Positions 1-8,941 of a DNA stretch of 64,000 bases are shown in pieces (within the stretch, counting starts at the first letter, position 1; the number at the start of each line of letters is the position of its first letter). The notes under the pieces were generated by a model, which saw only the letters and a program-made list of their open reading frames with translations, was not told the DNA's origin and did no database searches. Source of the DNA: Rubripirellula sp. (GTDB taxonomy: Bacteria > Planctomycetota > Planctomycetia > Pirellulales > Pirellulaceae); assembly GCA_012270065.1 (NCBI GenBank), contig JAAXJB010000050.1:2316-66315 (forward strand), given 5' to 3'. The position numbers and the translations under genes are program-made.

Positions 1-61
1 ACCGGACTGCGGCCGATAACTGAATGCAACTGGTTCTCGATGCATCTGGAAATCGATGCAC

Positions 62-1384
62 CTAGAACTTGATGCTCTGATCACCATCAGGATCTTCGTT
101 CGTCACGCTCTGGTAAAACCTGCCACTGGCGGTCAGATTTCCGTTTCTGTCGAAGAGAGCCGAAGAAGTGCCATTGGGGTCATCAATTCCGAAAGAGAAC
201 CAGGCATAACCGGCAATCCAATTCTGGCGTTCCATCCAGGGCACAACGTCTTTCATGAATGCGAGTACGTCCTCAGGCTTGTTGGCATTTTCGCGGGCTG
301 TTTTTGCACCCCAATCAGCGATGGCAAACTCTGTGATCAAAAGAGGACGCTCTCCGTAAGCCTGATAGACTTCGATCATGCGCTGTTTGAACGCTGTCGG
401 ACTGGGACTGCCATACCAGTGCACACCGATGTAATCCATCCGGTAACCGCGTCGATCTGCTTCCTTGACGAAGTCGCGCATCCAGGTTCCTCTCACACCC
501 TGCGTGCTGTCATCAACATCACTCAACGGATTTGCACAAGCAGGACTACAGAGTGGAATGTTCAACGCCTCCAACTGAGGCCAATATTTCAAAGCTTCCT
601 TGTAAGGCATGTTCGCCTGCTCTGGTTTATCCGGCTCATTGAATCCCAACAACCAGCGGACGTCACCTGACTTGATTTCCGGAACGACCTGCGCGTCCAG
701 ACTGGCACGCAGATTGTCTGCATTCCAGGCTCCCCAAACCATCGGCATGAAAGCAATGTCAGACGGTTGTTGATCGATGCGTTCCAGCCCCCATGAATAG
801 TTCCAATATGGCTTCAGCACTTTGGTTCTTGGAAGATTCTCTTCCCATGAACCTGCTTTATCTTTCTCACGAAGCGTAAAGCAGACCCCCTTCTTTCCCG
901 GCAATTTCAACGGCTTCTTCAGCGGATCGGCATCCAGATGAATCGCTGCCTTCACTCCAGGGGCAAGTTTTGCAATCTGGTCTCGCGCAGCAGACGCTGG
1001 CTGCCACCACCAACCCTTCTGGTCCCAACACTGCCCAAAGTTGTAGTCTGCAAGCAAGGTGTAATAGGCGGCCAGAGCGCCATCAGTATCACCCTTCTTC
1101 CTCAGAGCTTCTCCCTTGAGGAACGTGACTGTTGCCAATTCATTCAGATTCGAAAACCGTTTTGCCTCGTTTCCCGCTGGAAAGTTACTCAATCCATCAT
1201 TGGACTCCTTTGCACTGGCTCCCCAGGTACGCGCCGCACGATTGGCCAGTTGCTCAACGGCGTTCCAGTCCTTGGCAGCGAGTGCATCCCAGGCTTTGGC
1301 AGTCACTTGCCACGCTTCTTCGGCGGCAACTGGACTCATGAGAAAAGAAATCAGGATGACATGGATGTAGCACAGTCTGATCAT
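62..1384 (-). CDS. Secreted GH128-like (Asl1-type) glycoside hydrolase
   Basis: 440-residue exported protein with a signal peptide (about residues 1-21, cleavage near VAA-EE). Residues 25-140 are helical and TPR-like. The catalytic part (about 195-430) resembles the Asl1/GH128 TIM-barrel family, which cleaves beta-1,3-glucans. The likely acid/base is E250 in GFNEPD and the nucleophile E352 in LLITEFA, with the GVHWYG strand between them; this is the usual clan GH-A layout. It is the last gene on the minus strand beside the EPS locus, so it may trim or release the polymer made there, but it could equally act on external laminarin. The family call is fairly firm; the substrate is inferred. It lies 300 bp downstream of the ATP-grasp gene with a likely terminator between them, so it probably has its own promoter. 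Confidence 0.75.
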   Translation of the reverse strand: MIRLCYIHVILISFLMSPVAAEEAWQVTAKAWDALAAKDWNAVEQLANRAARTWGASAKESNDGLSNFPAGNEAKRFSNLNELATVTFLKGEALRKKGDTDGALAAYYTLLADYNFGQCWDQKGWWWQPASAARDQIAKLAPGVKAAIHLDADPLKKPLKLPGKKGVCFTLREKDKAGSWEENLPRTKVLKPYWNYSWGLERIDQQPSDIAFMPMVWGAWNADNLRASLDAQVVPEIKSGDVRWLLGFNEPDKPEQANMPYKEALKYWPQLEALNIPLCSPACANPLSDVDDSTQGVRGTWMRDFVKEADRRGYRMDYIGVHWYGSPSPTAFKQRMIEVYQAYGERPLLITEFAIADWGAKTARENANKPEDVLAFMKDVVPWMERQNWIAGYAWFSFGIDDPNGTSSALFDRNGNLTASGRFYQSVTNEDPDGDQSIKF

Positions 1385-1684
1385 GGCAAATCTGCATTGA
1401 AAGAACTTGATACTTCACCCCCTGCGATTTGATTTTGGCGACAGTCGCCAATTCATTGAAGGAAGCATCACTGGAAACGAGCTACTTCGATTATTGCGTT
1501 CGCTCTTGCCATGGTGAAATACCCCGGAGACTTTTTTGCGGAATTTTGCGGATACGTCCCCGCCCCGCATAACGTTTCTGCCGGTCAGCAACCTTGGGTC
1601 CCGGTCGCCCCCCGGGGACCAATGCACGGCGGTGATCGTGGGTTTCTCCCAGGTGACGAAAAGCCGGAGAGCTGAACGGGGAAA
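1385..1684. other. Intergenic region upstream of the GH128-like gene
   Basis: About 300 bases without a recognisable gene. The 1658-1701 end carries the inverted repeat listed as a terminator. Around 1597-1622 is a second, imperfect GC-rich inverted repeat (GGTCCC ... GGGACC with a C-rich loop) that could be a leader hairpin of the GH128 transcript. No convincing -35/-10 pair was found on the minus strand. Confidence 0.4.
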
Positions 1685-1701
1685 CTATCCCCGGCTTTTT
1701 C
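1658..1701 (-). terminator. Likely terminator at the end of the EPS minus-strand operon
   Basis: The arms GAAAAGCCGG (1658-1667) and CCGGCTTTTTC (1691-1701) are inverted repeats. On the minus strand the hairpin starts in the last codons of the ATP-grasp gene and ends in a TTTTC run. A nested GGGGA/TCCCC pair lies in the loop. The position right at the stop codon of the last gene fits an intrinsic terminator; no folding energy was calculated. Confidence 0.55.
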
Positions 1702-2899
1702 TCAGCTTGCCAACTCTCTGGAACAGACGGACAACTGCAGGAAAAGGATCATTCCACGCAAAACATGGGTAAGTGTGGCGTTTACAAACGCTCTTCATCC
1801 ACGCGTGGAAACTGATTTCGTCAGCCTGCCTCAATTCACGATAAGCTCGAAAATCACGGATCGGATCCCACATGGTCAGATCGTCCTCGAAATGCTCCGT
1901 GTCAGGTAGCGGAAGCCCCGTCTGCTGATTGTAAACAAAGCTGGCCAGGTCAATTCCTGCACGCGCAACGAGCCCATTTGCGGCGGTAAACCGTGCGTTG
2001 CATTCGATCAGTTTGAGCTGATCATCCCGACTGTCCAATTTGAATTCCGCATTTGCCAAGCCAACCAACCCCGCCTCATTGAACAGTCGCAAGGCCAGGT
2101 CCTTGACGTCGGGCACATGGTCAGTGACATGACAGGTCGCCAAACCCATGTTTTTGGGATAGCGCCTCACGATACGCTTGGTAAAGTCAAAAGCAGACGT
2201 CCCGTCCTCATGCATGTACGTGTAGTAGCTGCAAAGCTGCGTGTCAGGACCGGGTATTTTTTCCAGCAGCAAAACATCGATTTCCAGAGAATGCAAAAGT
2301 TCAACAGCATCCTGCGTTTCGTCAAAGTTGTTGGCAGTAACAAACTTGACATTCCTGGAAAACTTCTTCTGGAACTCGTGGGACAGCAGAGGCTTCACCA
2401 GCAGAGGATAAACAAGTTCATCCCGAAGTGCCGTCAGATCCGTATCTTTTTCAACACTCCAGAATTGCGGAGTTGGCACTCCTGCATCCGTGGCAAGCCG
2501 ATACGTTTGGAGCTTGTCCAGCATGGCAAACTGGGCAACTGGATTACAGGCATCCAATCGATACTTCGCAGAGAGTGCCTTGCGGTGCGTGGCAAGGCAC
2601 TCTAGTGCATCATCACTCGCCGCGAGCAAAACACTGCCCTTGAGATAATCAGACTCGTTGCCCACGAGGAATTGAAAGGCAGCCTCCATCAGCGGCACAT
2701 CTTTCGGCAGATCAATCAAAGTTGCTCCACGGCAATGTCTTGCAACCGCGCGTGGCTGGTTCAACAAATGAACTGGAATGCCACGCTTTCGAAAGCTTCT
2801 GATGATGGAAAAGAGATTGTCGTTTCCGTGCAAAAGGATCACGGATGGCTGATGAGCCGAGTATCCGGCGATTTCATCCGGCTGCTTGTCAGTCGACAT
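1685..2899 (-). CDS. ATP-grasp ligase A (carboxylate-amine ligase-like)
   Basis: 404 residues from the ATG at 2899, chosen because GGGAG lies about 8 bases upstream; a longer frame opens to 3076 but would run deep into the preceding gene. The N-terminal part has a nucleotide-fold-like segment (SVILLHGNDN). The ATP-grasp core holds YPLLVKPLLS (ATP-binding Lys), an acidic LLLEKIPG strand and the metal-binding LIECNARF segment. This is the arrangement of ligases that join a carboxylate to an amine through an acyl phosphate. It overlaps the second ATP-grasp gene by 11 bases, so translation is probably coupled. In an EPS locus the likely job is attaching an amino acid or similar group, which is inference; the substrates cannot be read from sequence. 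Confidence 0.7.
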   Translation of the reverse strand: MSTDKQPDEIAGYSAHQPSVILLHGNDNLFSIIRSFRKRGIPVHLLNQPRAVARHCRGATLIDLPKDVPLMEAAFQFLVGNESDYLKGSVLLAASDDALECLATHRKALSAKYRLDACNPVAQFAMLDKLQTYRLATDAGVPTPQFWSVEKDTDLTALRDELVYPLLVKPLLSHEFQKKFSRNVKFVTANNFDETQDAVELLHSLEIDVLLLEKIPGPDTQLCSYYTYMHEDGTSAFDFTKRIVRRYPKNMGLATCHVTDHVPDVKDLALRLFNEAGLVGLANAEFKLDSRDDQLKLIECNARFTAANGLVARAGIDLASFVYNQQTGLPLPDTEHFEDDLTMWDPIRDFRAYRELRQADEISFHAWMKSVCKRHTYPCFAWNDPFPAVVRLFQRVGKLRKSRG

Positions 2900-4010
2900 G
2901 GAACACTCCCGCAGAACGGTGTTCTTGCATGGCACTTTTTCGCTCGTCACCTGATCCCATGTTGCGATCTGCATCTTCGAGGCAGGCCTGCAAAATAGCG
3001 ACTGCCACATTTGGACCACCCTCGCGAAAATGGCAGAAGAAGCCTGGGGTTGTATTGACCTCAAGCACCACACCACCTGCAGTTTTGAGATCTTTGGTTG
3101 GATCTGGCGTCAGTACATCGACACCAGCTAGCCTGACATTGAGGCATTGAGCGGCCTTTCTGGCGATGGCGATTACCTCCGGAGCAATTTCAGGGACCAC
3201 CGGACGATTCTCAGAGGTCGAATTCTGGTTGATGACCGTTTTGACAGCCACGCACTCACCCTCAGGAATAATCGACCGCATCGTCAGCCGTTTTGACTTG
3301 AGCGTTGCAGTCATATCAGCATCGCAGTCGAGAAGCTCCTGTGCGTGTCGAAACCCCTGCTGTTTTCGGGTTTCATTTTCCTTGCGGATGAGCCGGGACA
3401 GACTTGATTGGCCATCACCAATCACCGATGGTGGATGGCGTTGAACCGCATCAATGAGAACGCCATCGAGAAATAGAAGCCGCAAATTACTACCCTCGAT
3501 GTACTCCTCAATCTGCAAATTCCTGCAATATCCAGCCGCCTTCCGACTGGCAATTCGCAGCTGTTTTTGGCTTTGAACTCGAGTCGTGATCCCACATCCC
3601 CCGCCGGTTCCCGAAAGAGGCTTTACCACGCAGCATTCATGCTCACCCAGAAAGCGATACGCCTCAGCCAAGTCAGAAAGCTGAAAGGTGGCAGCACGGG
3701 GCGTAGGGATCTGTTGTCCTGCCAGCGCATCCTGCACGTAACGCTTGTCGCCCACCGAACGCAGGGTAACCGGTCCATCCAAATCGGTGTAATTCCGCCA
3801 GACAACCGTCGCCACACGCCCCCTGGTTATTCGAAGCAGATTGTCGTGCCCCGTGTCGACCAAAGCATCCAATTCCCTGGCAGCATCTGTCCAGCATTTG
3901 AGGTAAAGCTGGTCTTTCTGCTGCGACGACCACCGCGACGCGAAACTGGCACGCTTGGCATAGTAACGGAGCTTTGCAACAGCGAGAGATGAAGTGGCAA
4001 AAGAATGCAT
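2889..4010 (-). CDS. ATP-grasp ligase B (cyanophycin-synthetase/RimK-like)
   Basis: 373 residues from the ATG at 4010. A GTG five codons earlier (4025) is possible, but GAGGG lies 8 bases before the ATG and decides the start. The ATP-grasp fold shows CVVKPLSGTGGGCGI (ATP-binding Lys and glycine loop), QIEEYIEGSNLRLL, a VIGDGQSSLSRLI segment typical of cyanophycin synthetase-type ATP-grasp domains, and the metal-binding VVLEVNTTPGF near the C-terminus. Such domains ligate amino acids or small peptides. It lacks the Mur-ligase half of true cyanophycin synthetase, so it is not that enzyme. It begins 18 bases after RraA and overlaps ligase A. Two different ATP-grasp enzymes in series suggest a two-step condensation. 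Confidence 0.72.
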   Translation of the reverse strand: MHSFATSSLAVAKLRYYAKRASFASRWSSQQKDQLYLKCWTDAARELDALVDTGHDNLLRITRGRVATVVWRNYTDLDGPVTLRSVGDKRYVQDALAGQQIPTPRAATFQLSDLAEAYRFLGEHECCVVKPLSGTGGGCGITTRVQSQKQLRIASRKAAGYCRNLQIEEYIEGSNLRLLFLDGVLIDAVQRHPPSVIGDGQSSLSRLIRKENETRKQQGFRHAQELLDCDADMTATLKSKRLTMRSIIPEGECVAVKTVINQNSTSENRPVVPEIAPEVIAIARKAAQCLNVRLAGVDVLTPDPTKDLKTAGGVVLEVNTTPGFFCHFREGGPNVAVAILQACLEDADRNMGSGDERKSAMQEHRSAGVFHVD

Positions 4011-4028
4011 TGATATTTCCCTCACCGA

Positions 4029-4751
4029 TCAATCGATGGACTCGCAATCCTGTTGGGTCAGCAGTTGGTCAACCCACTCGTTGGAAAACTCGCCGCGGCG
4101 AACTGAATCAAGATAGGATTGCTGCCGCTCTTTTTGTGTTCCGAGCCGATCGATGACATCACTGAGATGATCGCGAGGAACCACAACGATCCCGGATGCA
4201 TCCGCTTTGATGACGTCACCGGGATTCACCACAACACCTCCACAACAGACAGGAAAATTGATTTCTCCCGGACCTCGGTGAAGCGGTCCTACAGCTGTCG
4301 TGCCACGGGCGAATACTGGAAAGTCAAGCTCATCGATTCCGGGCATGTCGCGCACCAGTCCATCTACAATGAACCCCGCGATGCCGCGGTGCTTTGCCTT
4401 GGTGCAGATCAAGTCGCCAAGCACAGCATTCATCGACCTCTCACCATGGGCATCGACCACAACCACATCACCGGGCCGTGCCACATCCAACACTTTGTGA
4501 ACCATCAGATTGTCACCTGGAAATACGCGGACAGTACAAACGCTGCCACAAAGCGTGGTGGCCTGCGCATTCTGGCAGACAATGCTGCTGTCAATCGCAT
4601 AAAGCCGATTCAAGGTGTCTGAGATATCTGGCACTTCAAACGCCCGTAATTCATCCAGAAGGCCTGCTTCCACCGAGGGGTATGACAATTTGACCCGGAA
4701 CCCCGGCCCCGGATTGATCTCCGCGGATTTTGGTCGTGCAGATGCCATCAT
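4029..4751 (-). CDS. RraA-family protein (HMG/oxaloacetate aldolase-like)
   Basis: 240 residues. The RraA/4-hydroxy-4-methyl-2-oxoglutarate aldolase fold is shown by DISDTLNRLYAI near the N-terminus, LARPGDVVVVD-type turns (about 90-100), the G112-D113 pair and the R134-D135 pair in VDGLVRDMPG, which are the divalent-metal and catalytic residues of the aldolase branch. These residues are kept, so an enzyme (aldol cleavage or decarboxylation of a keto acid) is more likely than the RNase E-inhibitor role of E. coli RraA. Its start codon shares one base with the stop of the upstream dehydrogenase (TAATG), so the two are translationally coupled. The start could be either of two adjacent ATGs (4751 or 4748). 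Confidence 0.82.
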   Translation of the reverse strand: MMASARPKSAEINPGPGFRVKLSYPSVEAGLLDELRAFEVPDISDTLNRLYAIDSSIVCQNAQATTLCGSVCTVRVFPGDNLMVHKVLDVARPGDVVVVDAHGERSMNAVLGDLICTKAKHRGIAGFIVDGLVRDMPGIDELDFPVFARGTTAVGPLHRGPGEINFPVCCGGVVVNPGDVIKADASGIVVVPRDHLSDVIDRLGTQKERQQSYLDSVRRGEFSNEWVDQLLTQQDCESID

Positions 4752-5641
4752 TATTCCTTCGTCATGTCGCCAGAATCGTTTGTAAAACCGCTCAGAATCG
4801 TCGCCTTCGTGCCACTTGTCGACTGGTCAGATTGAGCCCACGCTTCCGATGCAATCTGCAATCTGGCAGCCAGAACATTGAACAGCATTTCATCCCGACC
4901 ATGATCATGTGAAAGCTGTGAAATCCCTTTCAATTCATCGACACGTCGGCGAGCATGATGGGGATAAGTGGGCAGCATGCGTTCCAGCGATTCAAAAATC
5001 GCTGGATAGAATGCTTTCTGCTCAGCAAGAAAACTGTCAAGCATGCCCAGTTTAGTCGCGAGATGCGCAACTTCCAGAAACAGAATGCAGAGAGACTTTG
5101 ATTGCCCCCCCATGAGCAGCTTCATATAACTCGCCTGTTCCGTTTCCGTGCCAAGATTTTCAACTCTCATCAAGTTGGTGTACAGTCGTCCAACTTCAGA
5201 AGCATGGTCACCGCTCGTGTAAAGCACTCCCATCGAACCCAAATGCTTCGCGTTTCCATGAACAGTAGCATTCGCAAAGCGGAACCCGGCAGCAACAACA
5301 GTATCCTGGACGGCATGCAGCGTCGGTATGTCAATCGAATTCAGATCAATGAACAAACAGTCCTGATTTGTGGCTCGTTTGAACTTCGCACACGCCTCTG
5401 CTATCTGAATCGCGGCACTTGGAGATACCACCGAAAGGATAATGCCACACCTGTCCAGCAGGTTTTCCAGACAATCCACATTGGTGATTGGCAGATTTTC
5501 CGCGCGTGCCTGCGTCGCAGAGCTTCTTCCCGCAGTGCAGGTGAGCAACGTGAGTTTCGGGTTCTGCTGCAGCAAAACAGCCAGTCCCGACCCAAGGTCT
5601 CCAAGATGCAGAATTCCAATATGATCTGATTTCGAATTCAT
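4751..5641 (-). CDS. NAD(P)-dependent dehydrogenase, 6PGDH-like with DUF1932
   Basis: 296 residues. An N-terminal Rossmann fold starts at IGILHLGDLGSGLA (G-x-G-type dinucleotide loop), followed by the beta-hydroxyacid dehydrogenase pattern; LSVVSPSAAIQIAEAC is the helix after strand 4. The C-terminal half (about 175-270), with YMKLLMGGQSKSL, matches the DUF1932 helical domain found in phosphogluconate/3-hydroxyisobutyrate-type dehydrogenases, where the conserved Lys of the MKLL segment is catalytic. It overlaps the GT4 gene by 4 bases (ATGA) and RraA by 1. DUF1932 dehydrogenases and RraA aldolases often sit together in catabolic operons; here they are inside an EPS operon, which is unusual. 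Confidence 0.8.
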   Translation of the reverse strand: MNSKSDHIGILHLGDLGSGLAVLLQQNPKLTLLTCTAGRSSATQARAENLPITNVDCLENLLDRCGIILSVVSPSAAIQIAEACAKFKRATNQDCLFIDLNSIDIPTLHAVQDTVVAAGFRFANATVHGNAKHLGSMGVLYTSGDHASEVGRLYTNLMRVENLGTETEQASYMKLLMGGQSKSLCILFLEVAHLATKLGMLDSFLAEQKAFYPAIFESLERMLPTYPHHARRRVDELKGISQLSHDHGRDEMLFNVLAARLQIASEAWAQSDQSTSGTKATILSGFTNDSGDMTKE

Positions 5642-6900
5642 TTCTTTGTGGCGTGGTGGCTCAGAATAAGAGTTGCGAGTTTTGACACATTACCTTTCAG
5701 GGAAAAATCCCGTTTGATTTTTTCCAGTCCCTGCGATTGGATTTTACGGCGAAGATCAGCACTTGATTGCAGAATCCCGATCGCTTCTGCGATCTGGGAC
5801 GCGTTCCCCGGATCGGTGAGCATCCCGGTTTCACCATCCTGAATGAGTTCCGGTATTCCAGACAGCCTGCTGGAAATGCAGGGAGTACCCGCGGCCATGG
5901 CTTCCATCAAAACGACGGGGATCCCTTCACGTCGTCCATCCTTACTCGGTGCACTCGGAGCGACAAGAATATCGGCCGCCTGCATTTCAGTGTGTACGAT
6001 ATCGCTTGTGACGCTGCCAAGAAACCTGATGTGCCTGCTCAAACCGAGGACCTCGGCTTTGGCCTCCAAGGATTCCCGATCAGGACCGTCTCCCAGAAAA
6101 GCACATTCAAATCCGATTCCCTTTGAAACGAGCAAGGCACAAGCATCAAGTAGATGGTGCTGCCCCTTCACTTCATGCAGCGTACCAACACAAATGAGCC
6201 GCACTGGTCGATCGCCAATCTGTTCACCATGCTGACTCTGCTTCGACCAAAACTGCTGGGGATCAATACCGCAATGAATGACATGGACGCTGGTCTCCAA
6301 CGCTGAACCAGACACTTCAACAATCATGTTCTTGTTGTACTGCGAGATTGCAACAACGAAGGCAGCTTCACGGGCTTTCGTTCGCAGCATGTGTTGATCA
6401 CGGTGCAGATCCGAACCATGGGCAACAAAACTGTAGGGTATGCCGGTCATACGATGGATAACACAGGCAACATAAGCCGGATGGCTGGCAAAATGAGCAT
6501 GAACATGGGCAATACCGGCCTTTTTCATTTCCATGCCAAGGTAAATCGCCTTCGGAAAAAAAGCGATAGCACCGACCAAAAATCGCCGACTGCCAAGATT
6601 TTCGTAAATCGCTTGCAGCAATGTCGACATGAACTTCAAGGGATTGAAAACAAATGATGATAGGCAGGCGACAAAAATCGGCCAGGAAATGAACGGAGTG
6701 AAGTGAGCACGCTCAACGTAGTCCCGTGCTTTGGCCTGAACCACGGCAGCATTTTCCCGCTGCAACGGATACACCTCGATCGTGTATCCCTGACGTTCCA
6801 TTTCCAGCATTTCATTGAGCACAAATGTCTCCGTGACTTTCGGAAACCGTGACATCATGTAAGCGATGCGCAACGACTTTGAATCAGAAGCTTTCATCAT
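5638..6900 (-). CDS. Glycosyltransferase family 4 (GT-B)
   Basis: 420 residues, full length for GT4. An N-terminal acceptor domain carries RIAYMMSRFPKVTETFVLNE, a pattern shared with colanic-acid-type transferases such as WcaL. The donor domain has LICVGTLHEVKGQHHLLDA and the EX7E motif around EGIPVVLMEAMAAGTP (retaining GT4 sugar-nucleotide site). It probably adds one sugar to the lipid-linked repeat unit at the inner face of the membrane. It overlaps the flippase (ATGA at 6897-6900) and the dehydrogenase. Sugar specificity cannot be read. Confidence 0.85.
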   Translation of the reverse strand: MMKASDSKSLRIAYMMSRFPKVTETFVLNEMLEMERQGYTIEVYPLQRENAAVVQAKARDYVERAHFTPFISWPIFVACLSSFVFNPLKFMSTLLQAIYENLGSRRFLVGAIAFFPKAIYLGMEMKKAGIAHVHAHFASHPAYVACVIHRMTGIPYSFVAHGSDLHRDQHMLRTKAREAAFVVAISQYNKNMIVEVSGSALETSVHVIHCGIDPQQFWSKQSQHGEQIGDRPVRLICVGTLHEVKGQHHLLDACALLVSKGIGFECAFLGDGPDRESLEAKAEVLGLSRHIRFLGSVTSDIVHTEMQAADILVAPSAPSKDGRREGIPVVLMEAMAAGTPCISSRLSGIPELIQDGETGMLTDPGNASQIAEAIGILQSSADLRRKIQSQGLEKIKRDFSLKGNVSKLATLILSHHATKK

Positions 6901-8474
6901 GTGTCATTGTCCTCCATGGAAGGCACGTCGTCTTCTTCCTTGGTCTCAACTGCAATGAATCGTGAAATGAATGGCAACCTGGCGAGCTCAGGTACAGTTC
7001 CTGGAACATCAAGTTGTTTGCCGAATAGCAGGAACATTAGTAGCGATGCGAGTGCTGAAACTGCCAAACAAGAGATGATACCTCCGTTGAGATATCGCAC
7101 CGCCATCAGTCCTGTGAAAGCCAATGTCATCGCAACCGAAAAATGAAATACCATTGAACGTGTCAAAGTACTCACCTGCATCGTCTTGATGGAACATATC
7201 TGGTGAATCCCAGCCTGAAGAAGAAACGTCAAGCAGACAGCGATCGCCCCGCCCTTGGCGCCGAACTCGTAGGCCAAAAGAGAAACGGTAGCGAGCGAGA
7301 GGATGTTGATCGTCATGTCTGCCCAGATCAGGGTTTTCAGTTGACCGGCGACCCGCATCAATCGTGTGCTCAGGCCAAAGGTTGCCTGAATGAAAAATCC
7401 ACAGGCGAGCCACATCAAAATCGTATTTGAGGACTTGTATTGTGCCCCAAAGAGGAGTTGGGGAAGTTCATCGGCACAAATTATCGAAGTTGCAAAGACA
7501 GGAAAGGTCAGTAGCAGAATCCAGGTTGCTGTCGTGTTGTACAGGGAATCAAGTGCCTGCTTCTTTTGTGTGTCCGCAAGTTTCGCTGCACGCGGCAGAA
7601 ACAATACCGAAAAGGCCATCAAAACGAATTCATTCAACCTGGCAACGGGAACGACCGCCTGGAAAGAAGCGACCTCTGCTTCGTCAAACGAAAACCCGAG
7701 AATGATTGGAATGACCGCACTTCGCAATAAGAATGCAAGATCGCCGAGAACGACAGTCCCACCAAAGCCAAGAATTTCTCGCGTTGGGATCGCCATCCTT
7801 GTTGTCATCGCCAATCGAAGTGAATCGTTCTCAGCAAGAATACGACGAAACACACCTAAACAAATCACGACCCCTGCAAGCACGGCAACAAGTTGTCCAA
7901 CCGCAAAGGCGATCAATCCTCCACCTGACAAAACCACCACCGTGGCGGCGGAGAGCTTGAAGGCAGGTGTCATCAGATATCTGCGATAAAACACAATCGA
8001 GGGTTTCGTAACAGCAGCAAAAAAGGACAAAAGAAAGGCATCCGTCGCGTTGCAGAACGCAAAGAACGAGGCCAGCAACAATAAAGTGCTGGTGGCTGGG
8101 TTGTCCTGATTGAATGTTATCCCTTGGTACCAGACAGCAAAAAAACAAATGCAGAAAAAACAGCTGACCACAGAAATCGTTGCCAGCATGACGCGGAACG
8201 CTGACCAGAATTGTGTGTACTGTTTGCGGTGCAAATAGACCGCCAGGTACCTGGACACGGCTTTGTCAGTTCCAAAGACACTGATTACAGAAATGACTCC
8301 AGAAATCGACAGACAGAAGGCATACAACCCGTAATCAGCTTTGGACAGGTAACGCACTGTGAGGATTTGCACCAGAAAATTGATGCATAGTGCAACAACA
8401 CGGCCGATCGCAAATAGGATAGAGCCCCGCAGGTGAGATCGATCAATGTTATTCACAGTGTCTTCAGGTCTCAC
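6897..8474 (-). CDS. Wzx-like polysaccharide flippase (MOP superfamily)
   Basis: 525 residues with about 12-14 hydrophobic segments from residue 20 to 505, as in MATE/Wzx-type flippases that move undecaprenyl-diphosphate-linked repeat units across the inner membrane. The first segment, FAIGRVVALCINFLVQIL, followed by VRYLSKADYGLYAF, is the typical Wzx start (membrane helix, then the (S/A)xxxYG motif). The start is not clear: GTG at 8474 has no good Shine-Dalgarno, and a second GTG at 8456 is possible. The C-terminus is a short cytoplasmic acidic tail. First gene of the sub-operon running to the ATP-grasp genes. Confidence 0.82.
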   Translation of the reverse strand: MRPEDTVNNIDRSHLRGSILFAIGRVVALCINFLVQILTVRYLSKADYGLYAFCLSISGVISVISVFGTDKAVSRYLAVYLHRKQYTQFWSAFRVMLATISVVSCFFCICFFAVWYQGITFNQDNPATSTLLLLASFFAFCNATDAFLLSFFAAVTKPSIVFYRRYLMTPAFKLSAATVVVLSGGGLIAFAVGQLVAVLAGVVICLGVFRRILAENDSLRLAMTTRMAIPTREILGFGGTVVLGDLAFLLRSAVIPIILGFSFDEAEVASFQAVVPVARLNEFVLMAFSVLFLPRAAKLADTQKKQALDSLYNTTATWILLLTFPVFATSIICADELPQLLFGAQYKSSNTILMWLACGFFIQATFGLSTRLMRVAGQLKTLIWADMTINILSLATVSLLAYEFGAKGGAIAVCLTFLLQAGIHQICSIKTMQVSTLTRSMVFHFSVAMTLAFTGLMAVRYLNGGIISCLAVSALASLLMFLLFGKQLDVPGTVPELARLPFISRFIAVETKEEDDVPSMEDNDT

Positions 8475-8941
8475 AAATCACGTGTTGCATCTTTGATTGC
8501 AAGCGGAGTTCAAGGCAGAATCACTTGCTTTGCCGTTCTGGCAAAAACGAAACAAAACCAGTTGTTCGAAGCGAATACAGAAGCTTGCACCTATGGGTCT
8601 CAAAATAGACGACATGCATGAATTCACCCCCAGCCAAAGCGTCAGTCTCAAAAACAGGAAGTGATTGAACGACAACAGCTAATCGAGAGCCGGCGAATGG
8701 CTTCAACCACGGCGAACAACGCTCTGGTCAGATCGATCTGGAAGTTTCAATACTCAACGTCACTAAAATACTAGAAGCTGCTTTACGTGTGTCCAGATTT
8801 TTCGCTATCAATCACATGAATTAGCGGCTAAACCAGACACTCAACTCACAACAATTGATCCCCCTGATTCTTCCAGCGTGGTGATTGCGATCGGACGAAG
8901 TTCCATGATGGACAATTGAAGATGTTTGTTCCTTACTCAAT
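8475..8941. other. Intergenic region between the GT2 and the flippase
   Basis: 467 bases between two minus-strand genes. Short frames exist on both strands but none has a Shine-Dalgarno, recognisable motif or normal composition. It most likely holds a promoter and leader for the flippase sub-operon; a weak minus-strand TTGAAC lies near 8505 but no good -10 follows. No clear terminator hairpin was seen after the GT2. Confidence 0.35.

Noticed and set aside
2900-3076. Upstream extension of ATP-grasp ligase A
   Set aside because: It would overlap the preceding gene by almost 190 bases; the ATG at 2899 has a good ribosome site.
8521-8706. 61-codon minus frame between the GT2 and the flippase
   Set aside because: No supporting motif or ribosome site.
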